From Natronobiforma cellulositropha (GTDB taxonomy: Archaea; Halobacteriota; Halobacteria; Halobacteriales; Natrialbaceae), in assembly GCF_025629245.1 (NCBI RefSeq), contig NZ_JANZXN010000029.1, forward strand, positions 35,194 to 99,193: a DNA stretch of 64,000 bases, written 5' to 3'. Below, in pieces: positions 8,550 to 17,569 of the stretch. Below the pieces are notes generated by a model. That model searched no databases and had not been told where the DNA came from. It saw only the letters and a program-made list of their open reading frames with translations. Every line of letters starts with the position of its first letter. The stretch's first letter is position 1. The position numbers were made by a program, and so were the translations under genes.

Positions 8550-8957
8550 CTACTGCTCCGAGAGTGGCTGTTCGTTTCGCACCGACGCTCGCTCGAGCGG
8601 CGGCGTGTCTGGGTCGTGCGGGCGCGGCGCGTGTTCGGGCGGGTAGATGAACACCGTCCCGTCGGCGTAGACGTACACCGCGTGCTCGAGCGCGGTGAAC
8701 GCGACGTGTCCCCCCACTCGCCGCGTCCCGTCCGCTTTCGGGCTGAAGAGTCGCTCGAGTGCGTCCGGGTCGATGCTGTCGTAGAGGGAGAACTCCCCCT
8801 GGGAGACGTCGACGTCTGCGACCGTCGCGATGGCGTGGACGAGCGCCGTCGGTAACGTCGCGCTGCCCCCGGGGTCGTAGCGGTAGACGTACCGGTCGTT
8901 CGACTGATCGAAAGTCGGCCCCCCTTCGTCGGTCGGCTGTGTGGATTCGGAGTACAT
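8550..8957 (-). CDS. HalOD1 output-domain protein
   Basis: A 135-residue protein with a single HalOD1-type domain (VYRYDPGG, ATLPTALVHAIATVADVD, YDSIDPDALERLF, VAFTALEHAVYVYADGTVFI). This haloarchaeal domain is found as an output module of signalling proteins; the molecular activity is unknown. The ATG at 8957 is preferred over the more distant start at 8999. It stands alone here without a receiver or PAS domain, close to two DNA-binding regulators. Confidence 0.8.
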   Translation of the reverse strand: MYSESTQPTDEGGPTFDQSNDRYVYRYDPGGSATLPTALVHAIATVADVDVSQGEFSLYDSIDPDALERLFSPKADGTRRVGGHVAFTALEHAVYVYADGTVFIYPPEHAPRPHDPDTPPLERASVRNEQPLSEQ

Positions 8958-9113
8958 CGTTCGGTTTCCGGTGCAATCGACGGTTGACTCGTACCTCACC
9001 GGTGTACAAAAGTCGTTCGCCCGCAGACTCGGCCGCTGCGACAGACTGCCAGCCGTTCTGGCGTGTCGCTACGCTCGCTGCCTGGCGACTCTCTCAGCAC
9101 GGCTCCGATTCGT

Positions 9114-9455
9114 TCACAGCTCCGAACGGTCCTGCTCGAGCGCCGCGAGATACGGCTCGAGCTGTCCACACCGGTCAGTCTTCGTCACCCGCCCCCGCTC
9201 GTGGTCGAACGCCACGACGCCGTAGTCGTCGAGCATCGGCAGGTGGACGTGAACGAGCGAACAGACCACGCCCGTCTCGACGTCGCTCGAGACGCTCTCG
9301 AGCGACCGCCCACACTCCTCGCGAACGACGGCGGCGGCGACGTCGCCGACGCTGCGTGGCCTCGGAGACCGGACGAGACACTCGAGGACCAGGCGGCGGC
9401 GACGGTGACGACACAACTCGAACAGCGAGGACGTGTCCAGTCGGCGGGCGGCCAT
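9114..9455 (-). CDS. winged-helix haloarchaeal regulator (DUF7344-like)
   Basis: A 113-residue protein. LFELCRHRRRRLVLECL is a typical first helix of haloarchaeal wHTH proteins, and VHVHLPMLDDYGVVAFDHER matches the recognition-helix and wing segment seen in the DUF7344 group. It probably binds DNA as a local transcription regulator. It lies between the HalOD1 gene and an HTH_10 gene on the same strand. Confidence 0.78.
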   Translation of the reverse strand: MAARRLDTSSLFELCRHRRRRLVLECLVRSPRPRSVGDVAAAVVREECGRSLESVSSDVETGVVCSLVHVHLPMLDDYGVVAFDHERGRVTKTDRCGQLEPYLAALEQDRSEL

Positions 9456-9515
9456 TGTGTACCGTACATCGGAGAACGTCCGGATGAGCCTACGGACTGT
9501 ATGTACAACCTTTTA

Positions 9516-10178
9516 TCACTCCTCGCCGGCCGACGGCGGCGTGACGACGAGCGTATTCCCGATCAGTTTCTCGTAGCCGCGGTTGAGTCGCTGGGAGACC
9601 GACTGCTGTGAGATGCCGAGTTCCGCGGCGACGTCGGTGAGCGTCACGTCCGAGCGTCCGTAGTAGCCGAGCTCCCACGTCGTCACCAGCGCCTCGTGCT
9701 GTTTCGGCGTCAGCTCGAACTGGCTCCCGGTCCGTGGCTGGGAGAGTTCGTGTAACTGCGTCAGCTGGAACGGGATGTCGGCCGCTGCGCAGTGGCTCTG
9801 GAACTGCTCGAGTCGCTCGCGGTCGTCGAAACGCATCCGCAACTCCCACCGGTCGCGGTGGCCGCTCGCCTCGAGAATCGTCGCCTCAACCTGTGTGTAG
9901 GCGTAGACGATCGATTCGATGTTCTCGGTCCAGCTCGCCCGATAGAGCGTCGCCTCTTCGAACTCGTCTAGCTCCGTCAGCCCCTCGACCGAGGGGTCGT
10001 TCTCGATCGCTTCGGCGACCGTCTCACGATCCTCCCCCGATGCCCAGAAGTACGGCGTGAGCACCTCCTCGGTGGCGGCGACCCGCTCGATCTCGATCAC
10101 GACGTCGGGTGTCGCCTGCAGCGTCCGGTACAACGCGAACGCCTCGGCCGGAACGGTGAACTCGCCGTAGAGACTCAT
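9516..10178 (-). CDS. bacterio-opsin activator-type HTH_10 regulator
   Basis: A 220-residue protein with an N-terminal sensor-like region (MSLYGEFTVPAEAFALYRTL onward) and a C-terminal HTH_10 domain at about residues 155-215, containing LTPKQHEALVTTWELGYY and VTLTDVAAELGISQQSVSQR. This is the Bat-like family of haloarchaeal activators. The ATG at 10178 is preferred to a GTG one codon earlier. The target is unknown; no rhodopsin or carotenoid gene is in the window. Confidence 0.9.
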   Translation of the reverse strand: MSLYGEFTVPAEAFALYRTLQATPDVVIEIERVAATEEVLTPYFWASGEDRETVAEAIENDPSVEGLTELDEFEEATLYRASWTENIESIVYAYTQVEATILEASGHRDRWELRMRFDDRERLEQFQSHCAAADIPFQLTQLHELSQPRTGSQFELTPKQHEALVTTWELGYYGRSDVTLTDVAAELGISQQSVSQRLNRGYEKLIGNTLVVTPPSAGEE

Positions 10179-10281
10179 CACTCGCGTATCGGAGGCCTCG
10201 AGTAAATACGTCGTGGCTGTCCGTGTGACCGGTCTCCATCCGGAACGGTTCCGACGGGTGGACTGTGACGCGCTCGAGGAC

Positions 10282-10641
10282 GTCGCTCGCGGAGTGAATT
10301 CGGAAGAAGTGCGTTGACTGGGATTTGAACTACTCCTGAGAACCCGCTCGCTTCGCTCGCGGAACCTCAGTATACTTCAAATCCCACTGGTACGACGTTC
10401 CCGAATTCGTCGTACTCGCGACACGCTGCGCGGTCGCTCGCGGAGTGAATTCGGAAGAAGTGCGTTGACTGGGATTTGAACCACGCCCAGACGGTCCTGC
10501 TCGCCTCACGTCGTTCGGCTGTGCGGGCTGCGACTGGTCTGATTCAAATCCCCGGACTATTCTTCGAACACGGATACTCGCGGTGCGATGCACCGCTCGT
10601 GAAAGTTGTGTTCGAAGAAGTGCGTTGACTGGGATTTGAAC
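10282..10641 (-). repeat. tandem copies of the tRNA-Gly 3' end (att-like direct repeats)
   Basis: The 3'-terminal 21 bases of the tRNA-Gly (T-arm 3' half plus acceptor) together with the adjoining GAAGAAG flank occur three times in the same orientation: 10303-10330, 10454-10481 and the genuine tRNA at 10614-10641. The first two copies are identical over 49 bases (10282-10330 and 10433-10481). Each extra copy is followed by a TTCAAATCCC segment (about 10376 and 10538) in inverted orientation, giving large imperfect stem-loops. This is what repeated integration and loss of an element using the tRNA as attachment site would leave; no integrase gene is in the interval. Confidence 0.75.
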
Positions 10642-10691
10642 CCAGGTTGTGACCATGGCAAGGTCACGTGATACCACTACACTATCAACGC
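10621..10691 (-). tRNA. tRNA-Gly (GCC)
   Basis: A 71-base cloverleaf on the minus strand: acceptor GCGTTGA pairs with TCAACGC, anticodon stem TGACC/GGTCA with loop TTGCCAT gives anticodon GCC, and T-arm CTGGG-TTCAAAT-CCCAG is followed by discriminator A. There is no intron and no encoded CCA. Its 3' end is duplicated twice further downstream. Confidence 0.93.
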
Positions 10692-11068
10692 CCTGTTGCA
10701 CTTTCTACTATCTCGGAGGGATGTATAAGGGTTGCGAATTGGGGCGGCTGAGTGACCTCGAGTCACGTCACTCGAGACCACGTCACAACCGGCCGACGGC
10801 GCGGTCTCGAGCGCCGGCAGAAAGTGCTTCTCACGTGCGCACACGGGCGGCCGATCACTGCTCCTATCACCCCGACTCGAGGGTGGGTGTTCGTACTCGA
10901 GATCGCCCGCCCACACCGGTGCACATCACCGTCCGTGACAGTGGCTTCGATTAGCACGTTTTCGGCCCTGTGAGGCGTTCACAGGCCAGGATTCAATCCG
11001 CTACTCTTTTAAGAGCTTGTACACAAGGATCGCTACAGTCTAGTGAGACGGCACCGAAGCGCCACGGT
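10692..11068. other. intergenic region between tRNA-Gly and the ribosomal superoperon
   Basis: About 380 bases without a convincing gene. It holds the divergent tRNA-Gly and ribosomal-operon promoters; the only clear element is the TATA box at 11006. Many CTCGAG-rich stretches are present but no repeat or RNA fold stands out. Confidence 0.5.
11006..11013 (+). promoter_or_regulatory. TATA box of the ribosomal protein superoperon
   Basis: CTTTTAAG is centred about 59 bases before the ATG at 11069, so the transcript should begin near 11035 with a leader of about 30 bases. It is the only obvious promoter before the tightly packed block that runs to secY. Confidence 0.6.
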
Positions 11069-11926
11069 ATGACCGTTAGCGTGCTCGTGCCGTCGTCGAT
11101 CGTCCGTGAAGCCGAGGACAAACGCGAGGCAACTCGTAAACTCGGGTACGTCGCCCGTGCGGCGACGATCTTCCGGGCAGACCGCCTCGTCGTCTTCCAC
11201 GATACGGAAGGCGAGCGGCGATACGACGGCACGTTCGTCGACACCGTGTTGCGGTACGCCGCGACGCCACCCTACCTCCGACAGGAGGCCTGGGACAGAC
11301 GCGACGAACTCGAGTACGTCGGTGTCTTACCGCCGTTGCGGGCCGTCTCACAGACCGGCTCCGAATCGAACGGTTCGGGGTCGTTAAGACAAGGGATCGT
11401 GACCGAGGTCGGACCTGACGGACGCGTCCGGGTCAATTGCGGACTGCAACACCCGATCGCTCTCAACACGCCTCCATCGATGGAGGTCGAGGTGGGCGAG
11501 CGCGTACCCATCAGGATCTCTTCGCGACGACCGGTTCGTGCGAAACTCGTCGACGGCCCCCTCCCGGGGCTGTCGGTCGAGCGGGCGGACCTATCGGCAA
11601 CACTCGGCCGTGAGGACGCCGGCGTTCGCATCGCAGCCTCCCGATTCGGTGAGCAACTCACCGTCGGGAGACTCGAGACGCTGGCCGGACGGCTCGAGCG
11701 CGACGGGATGACCGTCGCGTTCGGCTCGCCCGAGAGAGGGTTGCCGGACATCCTCGGAATCGAGGTGTCACCTGGCCCAGACGGCAGGGACAGAGTCGAA
11801 CCCACAGCAGCGGACGACCTGGGGTTCGACCTCTGGCTAAACACGATTCCGAACCAGGGAAGCGAAACCGTGCGAACGGAAGAAGCGATGTTCGCCACCC
11901 TCGCTTCCCTCTCACTCACAGCGTGA
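11069..11926 (+). CDS. putative SPOUT-class RNA (uridine N3) methyltransferase
   Basis: A 285-residue protein. The N-terminus MTVSVLVPSSIVREAEDKRE and the YVARAATIFRADRLVVFHD block belong to the archaeal SPOUT/DUF171 methyltransferase family, which methylates rRNA using S-adenosylmethionine at a trefoil-knot site. An OB-like insertion follows (about residues 105-160), and the C-terminal half contains the knot with FGSPERGLPDIL near 210. The ATG at 11069 is chosen because earlier codons would lie in the leader. It is the first gene of the superoperon, 4 bases before L3, its usual place in haloarchaea. Confidence 0.85.
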   Translation: MTVSVLVPSSIVREAEDKREATRKLGYVARAATIFRADRLVVFHDTEGERRYDGTFVDTVLRYAATPPYLRQEAWDRRDELEYVGVLPPLRAVSQTGSESNGSGSLRQGIVTEVGPDGRVRVNCGLQHPIALNTPPSMEVEVGERVPIRISSRRPVRAKLVDGPLPGLSVERADLSATLGREDAGVRIAASRFGEQLTVGRLETLAGRLERDGMTVAFGSPERGLPDILGIEVSPGPDGRDRVEPTAADDLGFDLWLNTIPNQGSETVRTEEAMFATLASLSLTA

Positions 11927-11930
11927 TAGA

Positions 11931-12950
11931 ATGCCACAACCAAACGCACCACGCAAAGGCTCACTCGGGTTCGGCCCACGAAAGCGTGCGACCAGCGAGG
12001 TCCCACGGTTCAGTTCGTGGCCGGACGACGACGGACAGCCGACGCTCCAGGGTTTCGCGGGCTACAAGGCCGGTATGACCCACGTGGTGATGATCGACGA
12101 CAAAGCGAACTCGTCGACCGAAGGGATGGAACGGACCATCCCCGTCACCATCGTGGAGACGCCGCCAATGCGCGCCGTCGCCCTGCGTGCGTACGAAGAT
12201 ACACCGTACGGAAAGCGCCCACTCACCGAAGTCTGGACCACCGAGTTCGACGACGAACTCGACCGTGTCCTCGACGTTCCCGGTGACGAGTACGACGCCG
12301 ATGCTGCCGAAGCCGAGCTTCGGGAGGCCCTCGAGGAGGGTCGCATCGGTGACGTACGCGTCATCACTCACACGGTGCCCGGCACGATTCCGTCGGTGCC
12401 CAAGAAGAAACCCGACGTCATGGAAACGCGCGTCGGCGGCGGCTCTCTCGAGGAGCGCGTCGACTTCGCGCTCGAACTCGTCGCAGACGGCGGCGAGCAC
12501 ACCATGAACGACGTCTTCCGTGCTGGCGAGTACGTCGATGCCAGCGGCGTCACGAAGGGGAAAGGTACCCAGGGTCCCGTCAAACGCTGGGGCGTCCAGA
12601 AACGCAAGGGCAAACACGCCCGGCAAGGCTGGCGCCGCCGCATCGGGAACCTCGGTCCCTGGAACCCTTCCCGGGTCCGCTCGACGGTCCCCCAGCAGGG
12701 TCAGACCGGCTACCACCAGCGGACGGAACTCAACAAGCGCCTCATCGCCGTCGGCGATGGCGCGGACGCGACGGTCGACGGTGGCTTCGTCAACTACGGC
12801 GAAGTCGACGGACCGCACGCGTTGATCAAGGGTTCGCTCCCCGGGCCGAACAAGCGCCTCGTGCGCCTTCGCCCGGCGATCCGACCTGGAGACCAGCCAC
12901 GCCTCGACCCCGAGGTTCGCTTCGTCTCCACCGCATCTAACCAGGGATAA
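11931..12950 (+). CDS. rpl3: 50S ribosomal protein uL3
   Basis: A 339-residue L3 of the archaeal/eukaryotic type: basic N-terminus with GSLGFGPRKRA, then GYKAGMTHV, and the long basic loop GTQGPVKRWGVQKRKGKHAR that reaches towards the peptidyl transferase centre. It binds 23S rRNA early in assembly. L4 follows after 3 bases. Confidence 0.97.
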   Translation: MPQPNAPRKGSLGFGPRKRATSEVPRFSSWPDDDGQPTLQGFAGYKAGMTHVVMIDDKANSSTEGMERTIPVTIVETPPMRAVALRAYEDTPYGKRPLTEVWTTEFDDELDRVLDVPGDEYDADAAEAELREALEEGRIGDVRVITHTVPGTIPSVPKKKPDVMETRVGGGSLEERVDFALELVADGGEHTMNDVFRAGEYVDASGVTKGKGTQGPVKRWGVQKRKGKHARQGWRRRIGNLGPWNPSRVRSTVPQQGQTGYHQRTELNKRLIAVGDGADATVDGGFVNYGEVDGPHALIKGSLPGPNKRLVRLRPAIRPGDQPRLDPEVRFVSTASNQG

Positions 12951-12953
12951 TCC

Positions 12954-13706
12954 ATGCAGGCTACAGTACGTGACCTGGACGGCGGCGAGGCGGGATCGGT
13001 CGACCTCCCGGCGGTCTTCGAGACGGAGTACCGCCCGGACGTCATCGCTCGCGCCGTACGCGCCGCCCAGGCCAACCGAAGACAGGACTACGGTGCCGAC
13101 GAGTTCGCTGGCATGCGCACGCCGGCGGAGTCACTCGGAAGCGGCCGCGGACTCGCTCACGTCCCCCGACAGAACGGACGCGCACGCCGCGTCCCTCATG
13201 CGGTTTCGGGACGCAGAGCGCACCCGCCGAAGGCCGAGGCAGACCGGTCCGAATCGATCAACAAGAAAGAACGACAGCTCGCGACCCGGAGCGCCATCGC
13301 CGCGACGGCCGACGCAGAACTCGTCGCCGCCCGCGGACACCGCTTCGACGAGGAGACCGAGATTCCGCTCGTCGTCTCGGACGAGTTCGAGGATCTGACG
13401 AAGACGAAGGAGGTCGTCTCCTTCCTCGAGTCGGTCGGTCTCGACGCCGACATCGAGCGCGCCGAGGACGGACGCAGCGTCCGCTCGGGACAGGGCAAAC
13501 TCCGCGGTCGGAAGTACAAACAGCCCACCTCGATCCTCTTCGTCACCTCGAGCGAGACCGGTCCGTCGCGCGCCGCCCGCAATCTGGCGGGTGCCGACGT
13601 CGCGACCGCTCGCGAGGTGTGTGCAGAGGACCTCGCGCCGGGCACCCAGGCCGGTCGCCTGACCGTCTGGACCGAGAGCGCACTCGAGGAGGTGGCCGAC
13701 CGATGA
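12954..13706 (+). CDS. rpl4: 50S ribosomal protein uL4
   Basis: A 250-residue L4 with the exit-tunnel loop (GRGLAHVPRQNGRARRVP, about residues 60-80) and the archaeal C-terminal extension. It lines the peptide exit tunnel. Its TGA overlaps the ATG of L23 in the motif ATGA, indicating coupled translation. Confidence 0.97.
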   Translation: MQATVRDLDGGEAGSVDLPAVFETEYRPDVIARAVRAAQANRRQDYGADEFAGMRTPAESLGSGRGLAHVPRQNGRARRVPHAVSGRRAHPPKAEADRSESINKKERQLATRSAIAATADAELVAARGHRFDEETEIPLVVSDEFEDLTKTKEVVSFLESVGLDADIERAEDGRSVRSGQGKLRGRKYKQPTSILFVTSSETGPSRAARNLAGADVATAREVCAEDLAPGTQAGRLTVWTESALEEVADR

Positions 13707-13957
13707 GCGGAATCATCCGGTACCCCCTCGTGACGGAGAAGGCGATGAACGACATGGACTTCGAGAACAAACTCCAGTTCATCGTTCACGTCGACGCCTC
13801 GAAGCCGGAGATCCGAGACGCCGTCGAGGAGCGCTTCGAAGTGAGCGTCGACGACGTCAACACGCAGATCACGATGAACGGCCAGAAGAAAGCAACCGTA
13901 CGACTCGCTGACGAGGACGACGCACAGGAAGTCGCCTCGCGAATCGGGGTGTTCTGA
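13703..13957 (+). CDS. rpl23: 50S ribosomal protein uL23
   Basis: An 84-residue L23 starting MSGIIRYPLVTEKAMNDMD, the normal archaeal length. It lies at the tunnel exit and forms part of the docking site for SRP and SecY. The start at 13703 overlaps the L4 stop by four bases; a longer in-frame start inside L4 adds an Arg-rich stretch foreign to the family. Confidence 0.96.
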   Translation: MSGIIRYPLVTEKAMNDMDFENKLQFIVHVDASKPEIRDAVEERFEVSVDDVNTQITMNGQKKATVRLADEDDAQEVASRIGVF

Positions 13958-13959
13958 CC

Positions 13960-14682
13960 ATGGGACGACGAATCCAGGGTCAACGCCGCGGTCGCGGGAC
14001 GCCGACGTTCCGTGCGCCGAGCCACCGCTACAAGGCGAAACTCGACCACAAGAAGCCCGAAGACACGGACGTCATCAGCGGGACGGTCGTCGACGTCGAA
14101 CACGACCCGGCGCGGTCTGCGCCGGTCGTCGCGGTGGAGTTCGACGACGGAGACCAGCGCCTGATCCTCGCGCCGGAGGGCGTGAGCGTCGGCGACGAGA
14201 TTCAGATCGGCATCTCCGCGGAGATCAAGCCCGGCAACACGCTGCCGCTGGCCGAGATCCCCGAGGGGGTCCCCGTCTGTAACGTCGAAGGCAAGCCAGG
14301 TGACGGTGGGAAGTTCGCACGCGCCTCGGGCGTCAACGCGGACCTGATCACCCACGACCGCCACGCGGCGGTCGTCCAGTTGCCCAGTGGCGAGGTCAAG
14401 CGCCTCGATCCCAACTGCCGAGCGACCATCGGCGTCGTCGCCGGTGGTGGGCGAACGGAGAAGCCGTTCGTCAAGGCAGGGAAGAAGTACCACAAGATGC
14501 GCGCCCGCGGGACGAAGTACCCGCGCGTTCGCGGGGTCGCGATGAACGCCGTCGACCACCCGTTCGGTGGCGGTGGCCGCCAGCACCCCGGCCGACCCAA
14601 ATCCGTCTCTCGGCACGCGCCGCCGGGACGGAAGGTGGGTGACATTTCCTCGCGCCGCACCGGCCGAGGTGGTAACAAATGA
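13960..14682 (+). CDS. rpl2: 50S ribosomal protein uL2
   Basis: A 240-residue L2 with [20 protein letters not shown] at the N-terminus and the C-terminal [13 protein letters not shown] motif containing the conserved His near the peptidyl transferase centre. It starts 2 bases after L23 and overlaps S19 by 4 bases. Confidence 0.97.
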   Translation: MGRRIQGQRRGRGTPTFRAPSHRYKAKLDHKKPEDTDVISGTVVDVEHDPARSAPVVAVEFDDGDQRLILAPEGVSVGDEIQIGISAEIKPGNTLPLAEIPEGVPVCNVEGKPGDGGKFARASGVNADLITHDRHAAVVQLPSGEVKRLDPNCRATIGVVAGGGRTEKPFVKAGKKYHKMRARGTKYPRVRGVAMNAVDHPFGGGGRQHPGRPKSVSRHAPPGRKVGDISSRRTGRGGNK

Positions 14683-15104
14683 GTTCGGAGTTCCGTACCG
14701 GCCGCGAGGGTGAGGAGTTCACCTACCGCGGTTACACGCTAGACGAACTCCAGGAGATGGACCTGGAGGACGTCGCAGCACTGCTCCCCGCACGCAAGCG
14801 GCGAAGTATCGAGCGCGGCCTCACCACAGAGCAACAGAAACTGCTCGAGAAGGCCCGCAGCAAGGACGAAAACGAGACGGCGAACTCGCCGATCAGAACG
14901 CACCTGCGCGACATGCCGGTGTTGCCCGAGTTCGTTGGACTGACGTTTGCGGTGTACAACGGCCAGTCTTTCGAGCGTGTGAAGGTCGATCCCGAGATGA
15001 TCGGTCACTACCTCGGTGAGTTCCAGCTGACGCGAAACTCCGTCGAACACGGACAGGCCGGTATCGGTGCCACCCGTTCGTCGAAGTTCGTCCCACTGAA
15101 GTGA
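14679..15104 (+). CDS. rps19: 30S ribosomal protein uS19
   Basis: A 141-residue archaeal S19 with an acidic N-terminal extension ([20 protein letters not shown]) and the conserved [19 protein letters not shown] block; the C-terminus [14 protein letters not shown] faces the subunit-bridge side of the head. It overlaps the L2 stop codon (ATGA). Confidence 0.97.
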   Translation: MSSEFRTGREGEEFTYRGYTLDELQEMDLEDVAALLPARKRRSIERGLTTEQQKLLEKARSKDENETANSPIRTHLRDMPVLPEFVGLTFAVYNGQSFERVKVDPEMIGHYLGEFQLTRNSVEHGQAGIGATRSSKFVPLK

Positions 15105-15111
15105 TCGAATC

Positions 15112-15582
15112 ATGGGAATCAACTACTCAGTCGATGCGGACCCGGAATCGACGGCCAAAGCGATGCTCCGGGAGCGTCACATGAGCCACAAGCACAGCAA
15201 GGAAATCGCCCGCGAGATCAAGGGTCTGACCGTCGCCGACGCCCAGGACTACCTGGCAGCCGTCGTCGACGGCGAGCGATCGGTCCCCTTCAAATCGCAC
15301 AACAGCGGCGTTGGCCACCGATCGGACATCGACGGCTGGGACGCCGGTCGTTACCCGGAGAAGGCCAGCAAGGCGTTTCTCGACCTCCTCGAGAACGTCT
15401 CGTCGAACGCCGACCACCAAGGCTTCGACGGCGAGTCGATGGAGATCGTGCACGTCGCCGCCCACAAGGTCGGCGAGTCGCTCGGTCGCAAGCCCCGCGC
15501 GATGGGGCGGGCGAGCGCGTGGAACACGCCACAGGTCGACGTCGAGATCGTCGTCGCCGAACCCGAGGAGGACGATAACTAA
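15112..15582 (+). CDS. rpl22: 50S ribosomal protein uL22
   Basis: A 156-residue L22 with the KAMLRERHMSHKHSKEIARE helix and the beta-hairpin that lines the exit tunnel (HKVGESLGRKPRAMGRASAW, about 120-142). Its final TAA shares a base with the S3 start codon. Confidence 0.97.
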   Translation: MGINYSVDADPESTAKAMLRERHMSHKHSKEIAREIKGLTVADAQDYLAAVVDGERSVPFKSHNSGVGHRSDIDGWDAGRYPEKASKAFLDLLENVSSNADHQGFDGESMEIVHVAAHKVGESLGRKPRAMGRASAWNTPQVDVEIVVAEPEEDDN

Positions 15583-16496
15583 TGGCTGACGAACACCAGT
15601 TCATCGAAAACGGCCTGCAGCGTTCGCAGATCGACGAGTTCTTCGCCGAAGAACTCGGCCGCGCAGGCTACGGTGGTATGGACGTCGCGAAGACACCGAT
15701 GGGAACCCAGATCGTCCTCAAGGCCGAGAAGCCCGGGATGGTCATCGGCAAAGGCGGGGAGAACATCCGGAAAGTGACGAGCGCACTCGAGACGAAGTTC
15801 GATCTCGACGACCCTCAGATCGACGTACAGGAGGTCGACGAGCCGGATCTCAACGCCCGTATCGTCGCCGACCGACTCGCGAACGCGCTCGAGCGTGGCT
15901 GGTACTTCCGCAAGGCGGGCCACACCACGATCGACCGCATCATGGACGCCGGCGCACTGGGTGCCGAGATCGTCCTCGCGGGGAAGGTCACCGGTGCGCG
16001 CTCGCGCGTCGAGAAGTTCAACCGCGGCTACATCAAACACAACGGCGAGCCGGCCGAAGAGATCGTCGACGAGGGCCAGGGCGTCGCCGTCATGAAACTC
16101 GGCACGATCGGTGTCACGGTGAAGATTATTCCGCCAGGGGCGGAGCTTCCCGACGACTTCCGTATCCACGACGACATCGACCCCGCAGAGGTCGTCCCCG
16201 AGGCCGTCGAGACCAACGAGGGCGTCGAGGAACTGCTCGAGACCGAACCCGACGTCGAAGACGAACCCGAGGCTGACGCCGAGGAGGAGACCGACGACGA
16301 GGACGCCGACATCGACGAAGAGGTCGTCGAAGAGGTGCTCGAGGAGGAGACCGACGACGAGGATGCCGAGGAAGCTGACGACGCAGCCGACGAAGACGAC
16401 GAGGACCTCGAGGAACTCGACGAGGACGTCGAGACCGAAGCCGAAGAGCTGCTGGCCGAGATGGACGGCGAGGGTTCCGAGGGAGGTGAGAACTGA
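15582..16496 (+). CDS. rps3: 30S ribosomal protein uS3 with long acidic tail
   Basis: A 304-residue S3. Residues 1-200 are the normal archaeal protein with a KH domain (MVIGKGGENIRKV, about 50-62) at the mRNA entry site. The last hundred residues are almost entirely Asp/Glu and contain the nine-residue unit EEETDDEDA twice (nt about 16282 and 16342). Such tails are usual in haloarchaeal S3, and the duplication suggests slippage. Start and stop codons each share a base with their neighbours. Confidence 0.96.
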   Translation: MADEHQFIENGLQRSQIDEFFAEELGRAGYGGMDVAKTPMGTQIVLKAEKPGMVIGKGGENIRKVTSALETKFDLDDPQIDVQEVDEPDLNARIVADRLANALERGWYFRKAGHTTIDRIMDAGALGAEIVLAGKVTGARSRVEKFNRGYIKHNGEPAEEIVDEGQGVAVMKLGTIGVTVKIIPPGAELPDDFRIHDDIDPAEVVPEAVETNEGVEELLETEPDVEDEPEADAEEETDDEDADIDEEVVEEVLEEETDDEDAEEADDAADEDDEDLEELDEDVETEAEELLAEMDGEGSEGGEN

Positions 16497-16705
16497 TGGC
16501 GATCTTGCACGTCGCCGAGATTCGCGACATGACGCCCGCCGAACGCGAGGCGGAACTCGAGGAACTCGAGACCGAGTTGCTCAACGCGAAGGCCGTCCTC
16601 GCTGCCGGTGGTGCTCCGGAGAATCCGGGCGAAATCGGCGAACTCGGACGGACGATCGCTCGGGTCAAAACGATCCAGCGAGAAGAAGGCGACCTAGAGG
16701 AATAA
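16496..16705 (+). CDS. rpl29: 50S ribosomal protein uL29
   Basis: A 69-residue helical hairpin protein (MTPAEREAELEELETELLNA, then GEIGELGRTIARVKTIQREE) at the tunnel exit. The start overlaps the S3 TGA by one base (TGATG) and the next gene starts after one base. Confidence 0.95.
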   Translation: MAILHVAEIRDMTPAEREAELEELETELLNAKAVLAAGGAPENPGEIGELGRTIARVKTIQREEGDLEE

Positions 16706-16706
16706 G

Positions 16707-17144
16707 ATGGCACTCACACCCGAGACACTGGTGCGACACGAACTCAACGGACTCCCGGTACGGGTCGTCGAGAGCGACGACTCCTCGCGGGAGGGTCTCT
16801 CCGGGCGCGTCGTCCTCGAGACGACGAACACGCTCTCAGTAGAGGTCCGCGAGTCGCCGGAAGCGACTCGAGATGCTGAGTCGAGTCACGGCCACGACGA
16901 GTTTCGGGTAGTGACGGTGCCGAAGTCGGGTTCGACATTCGAGTTTGCGATCACAGATGAAGCCGCCGGGGACGAGAAGTCCCTGGGGACCACGTCGGAA
17001 CTGGCCGACACTCAACCTGGGTTCGACACGACGGACACAGACTGCGCTGGCGACGGCGTGGCCTACGTTACGGTCGATGGATCGCGACTGCTCTCACGAC
17101 CGGCCCGACGAACAGAAACGACCGGTGATTCACCATGGCAATAG
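16707..17144 (+). CDS. rnp1: ribonuclease P protein component 1 (Rpp29/Pop4)
   Basis: A 145-residue protein. [18 protein letters not shown] and [18 protein letters not shown] form the start of the Sm-like barrel of archaeal Rpp29; [21 protein letters not shown] closes it. Between them lies an acidic insertion of about 60 residues. It is a protein subunit of the RNase P holoenzyme that matures tRNA 5' ends. Its place between L29 and S17 is the standard archaeal one. It overlaps S17 by 10 bases. Confidence 0.93.
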   Translation: MALTPETLVRHELNGLPVRVVESDDSSREGLSGRVVLETTNTLSVEVRESPEATRDAESSHGHDEFRVVTVPKSGSTFEFAITDEAAGDEKSLGTTSELADTQPGFDTTDTDCAGDGVAYVTVDGSRLLSRPARRTETTGDSPWQ

Positions 17145-17569
17145 GACTGGACGTACCAACCCCTCCGGAACCACAGAACCCGGAGGAATACGACTACGAG
17201 AAGTGTCCGTTTTACGGCGAGTTGTCCGTACGAGGTCAGATCCTCGTCGGCACCGTCGTCTCGACGGACATGGACAAGACTGTAGTCGTCGAGCGAGAGT
17301 ACGACGTGACGGTTCCGAAGTACAACCGTCAGATGAAACGTCGTTCGCGCACCCCGGCGCACGTGCCGGGCGTGCTCGAGCCGCTCTCGGTCGGTGACAC
17401 GGTCAGAATCGCAGAGTGCCGACCACTGTCGAAGACGAAATCGCACGTGGTCGTCGAAGTAACTGAAGAAGCGACGGCGACGGACCTCGCAGAGCTGACC
17501 CGCCGGGAAGAGCCCGACCGGAACCTCTCGGCCGAGGACGTCGCCGCAGACGAGGAGAGTGAGGAGTGA
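17135..17569 (+). CDS. rps17: 30S ribosomal protein uS17
   Basis: A 144-residue S17 with the OB-fold core [20 protein letters not shown] and [20 protein letters not shown]; the N-terminal ECPFYG-like segment ([12 protein letters not shown]) is the archaeal/eukaryotic S11-type extension, and an acidic tail follows. Its TGA shares a base with the L14 ATG. Confidence 0.96.
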   Translation: MAIGLDVPTPPEPQNPEEYDYEKCPFYGELSVRGQILVGTVVSTDMDKTVVVEREYDVTVPKYNRQMKRRSRTPAHVPGVLEPLSVGDTVRIAECRPLSKTKSHVVVEVTEEATATDLAELTRREEPDRNLSAEDVAADEESEE

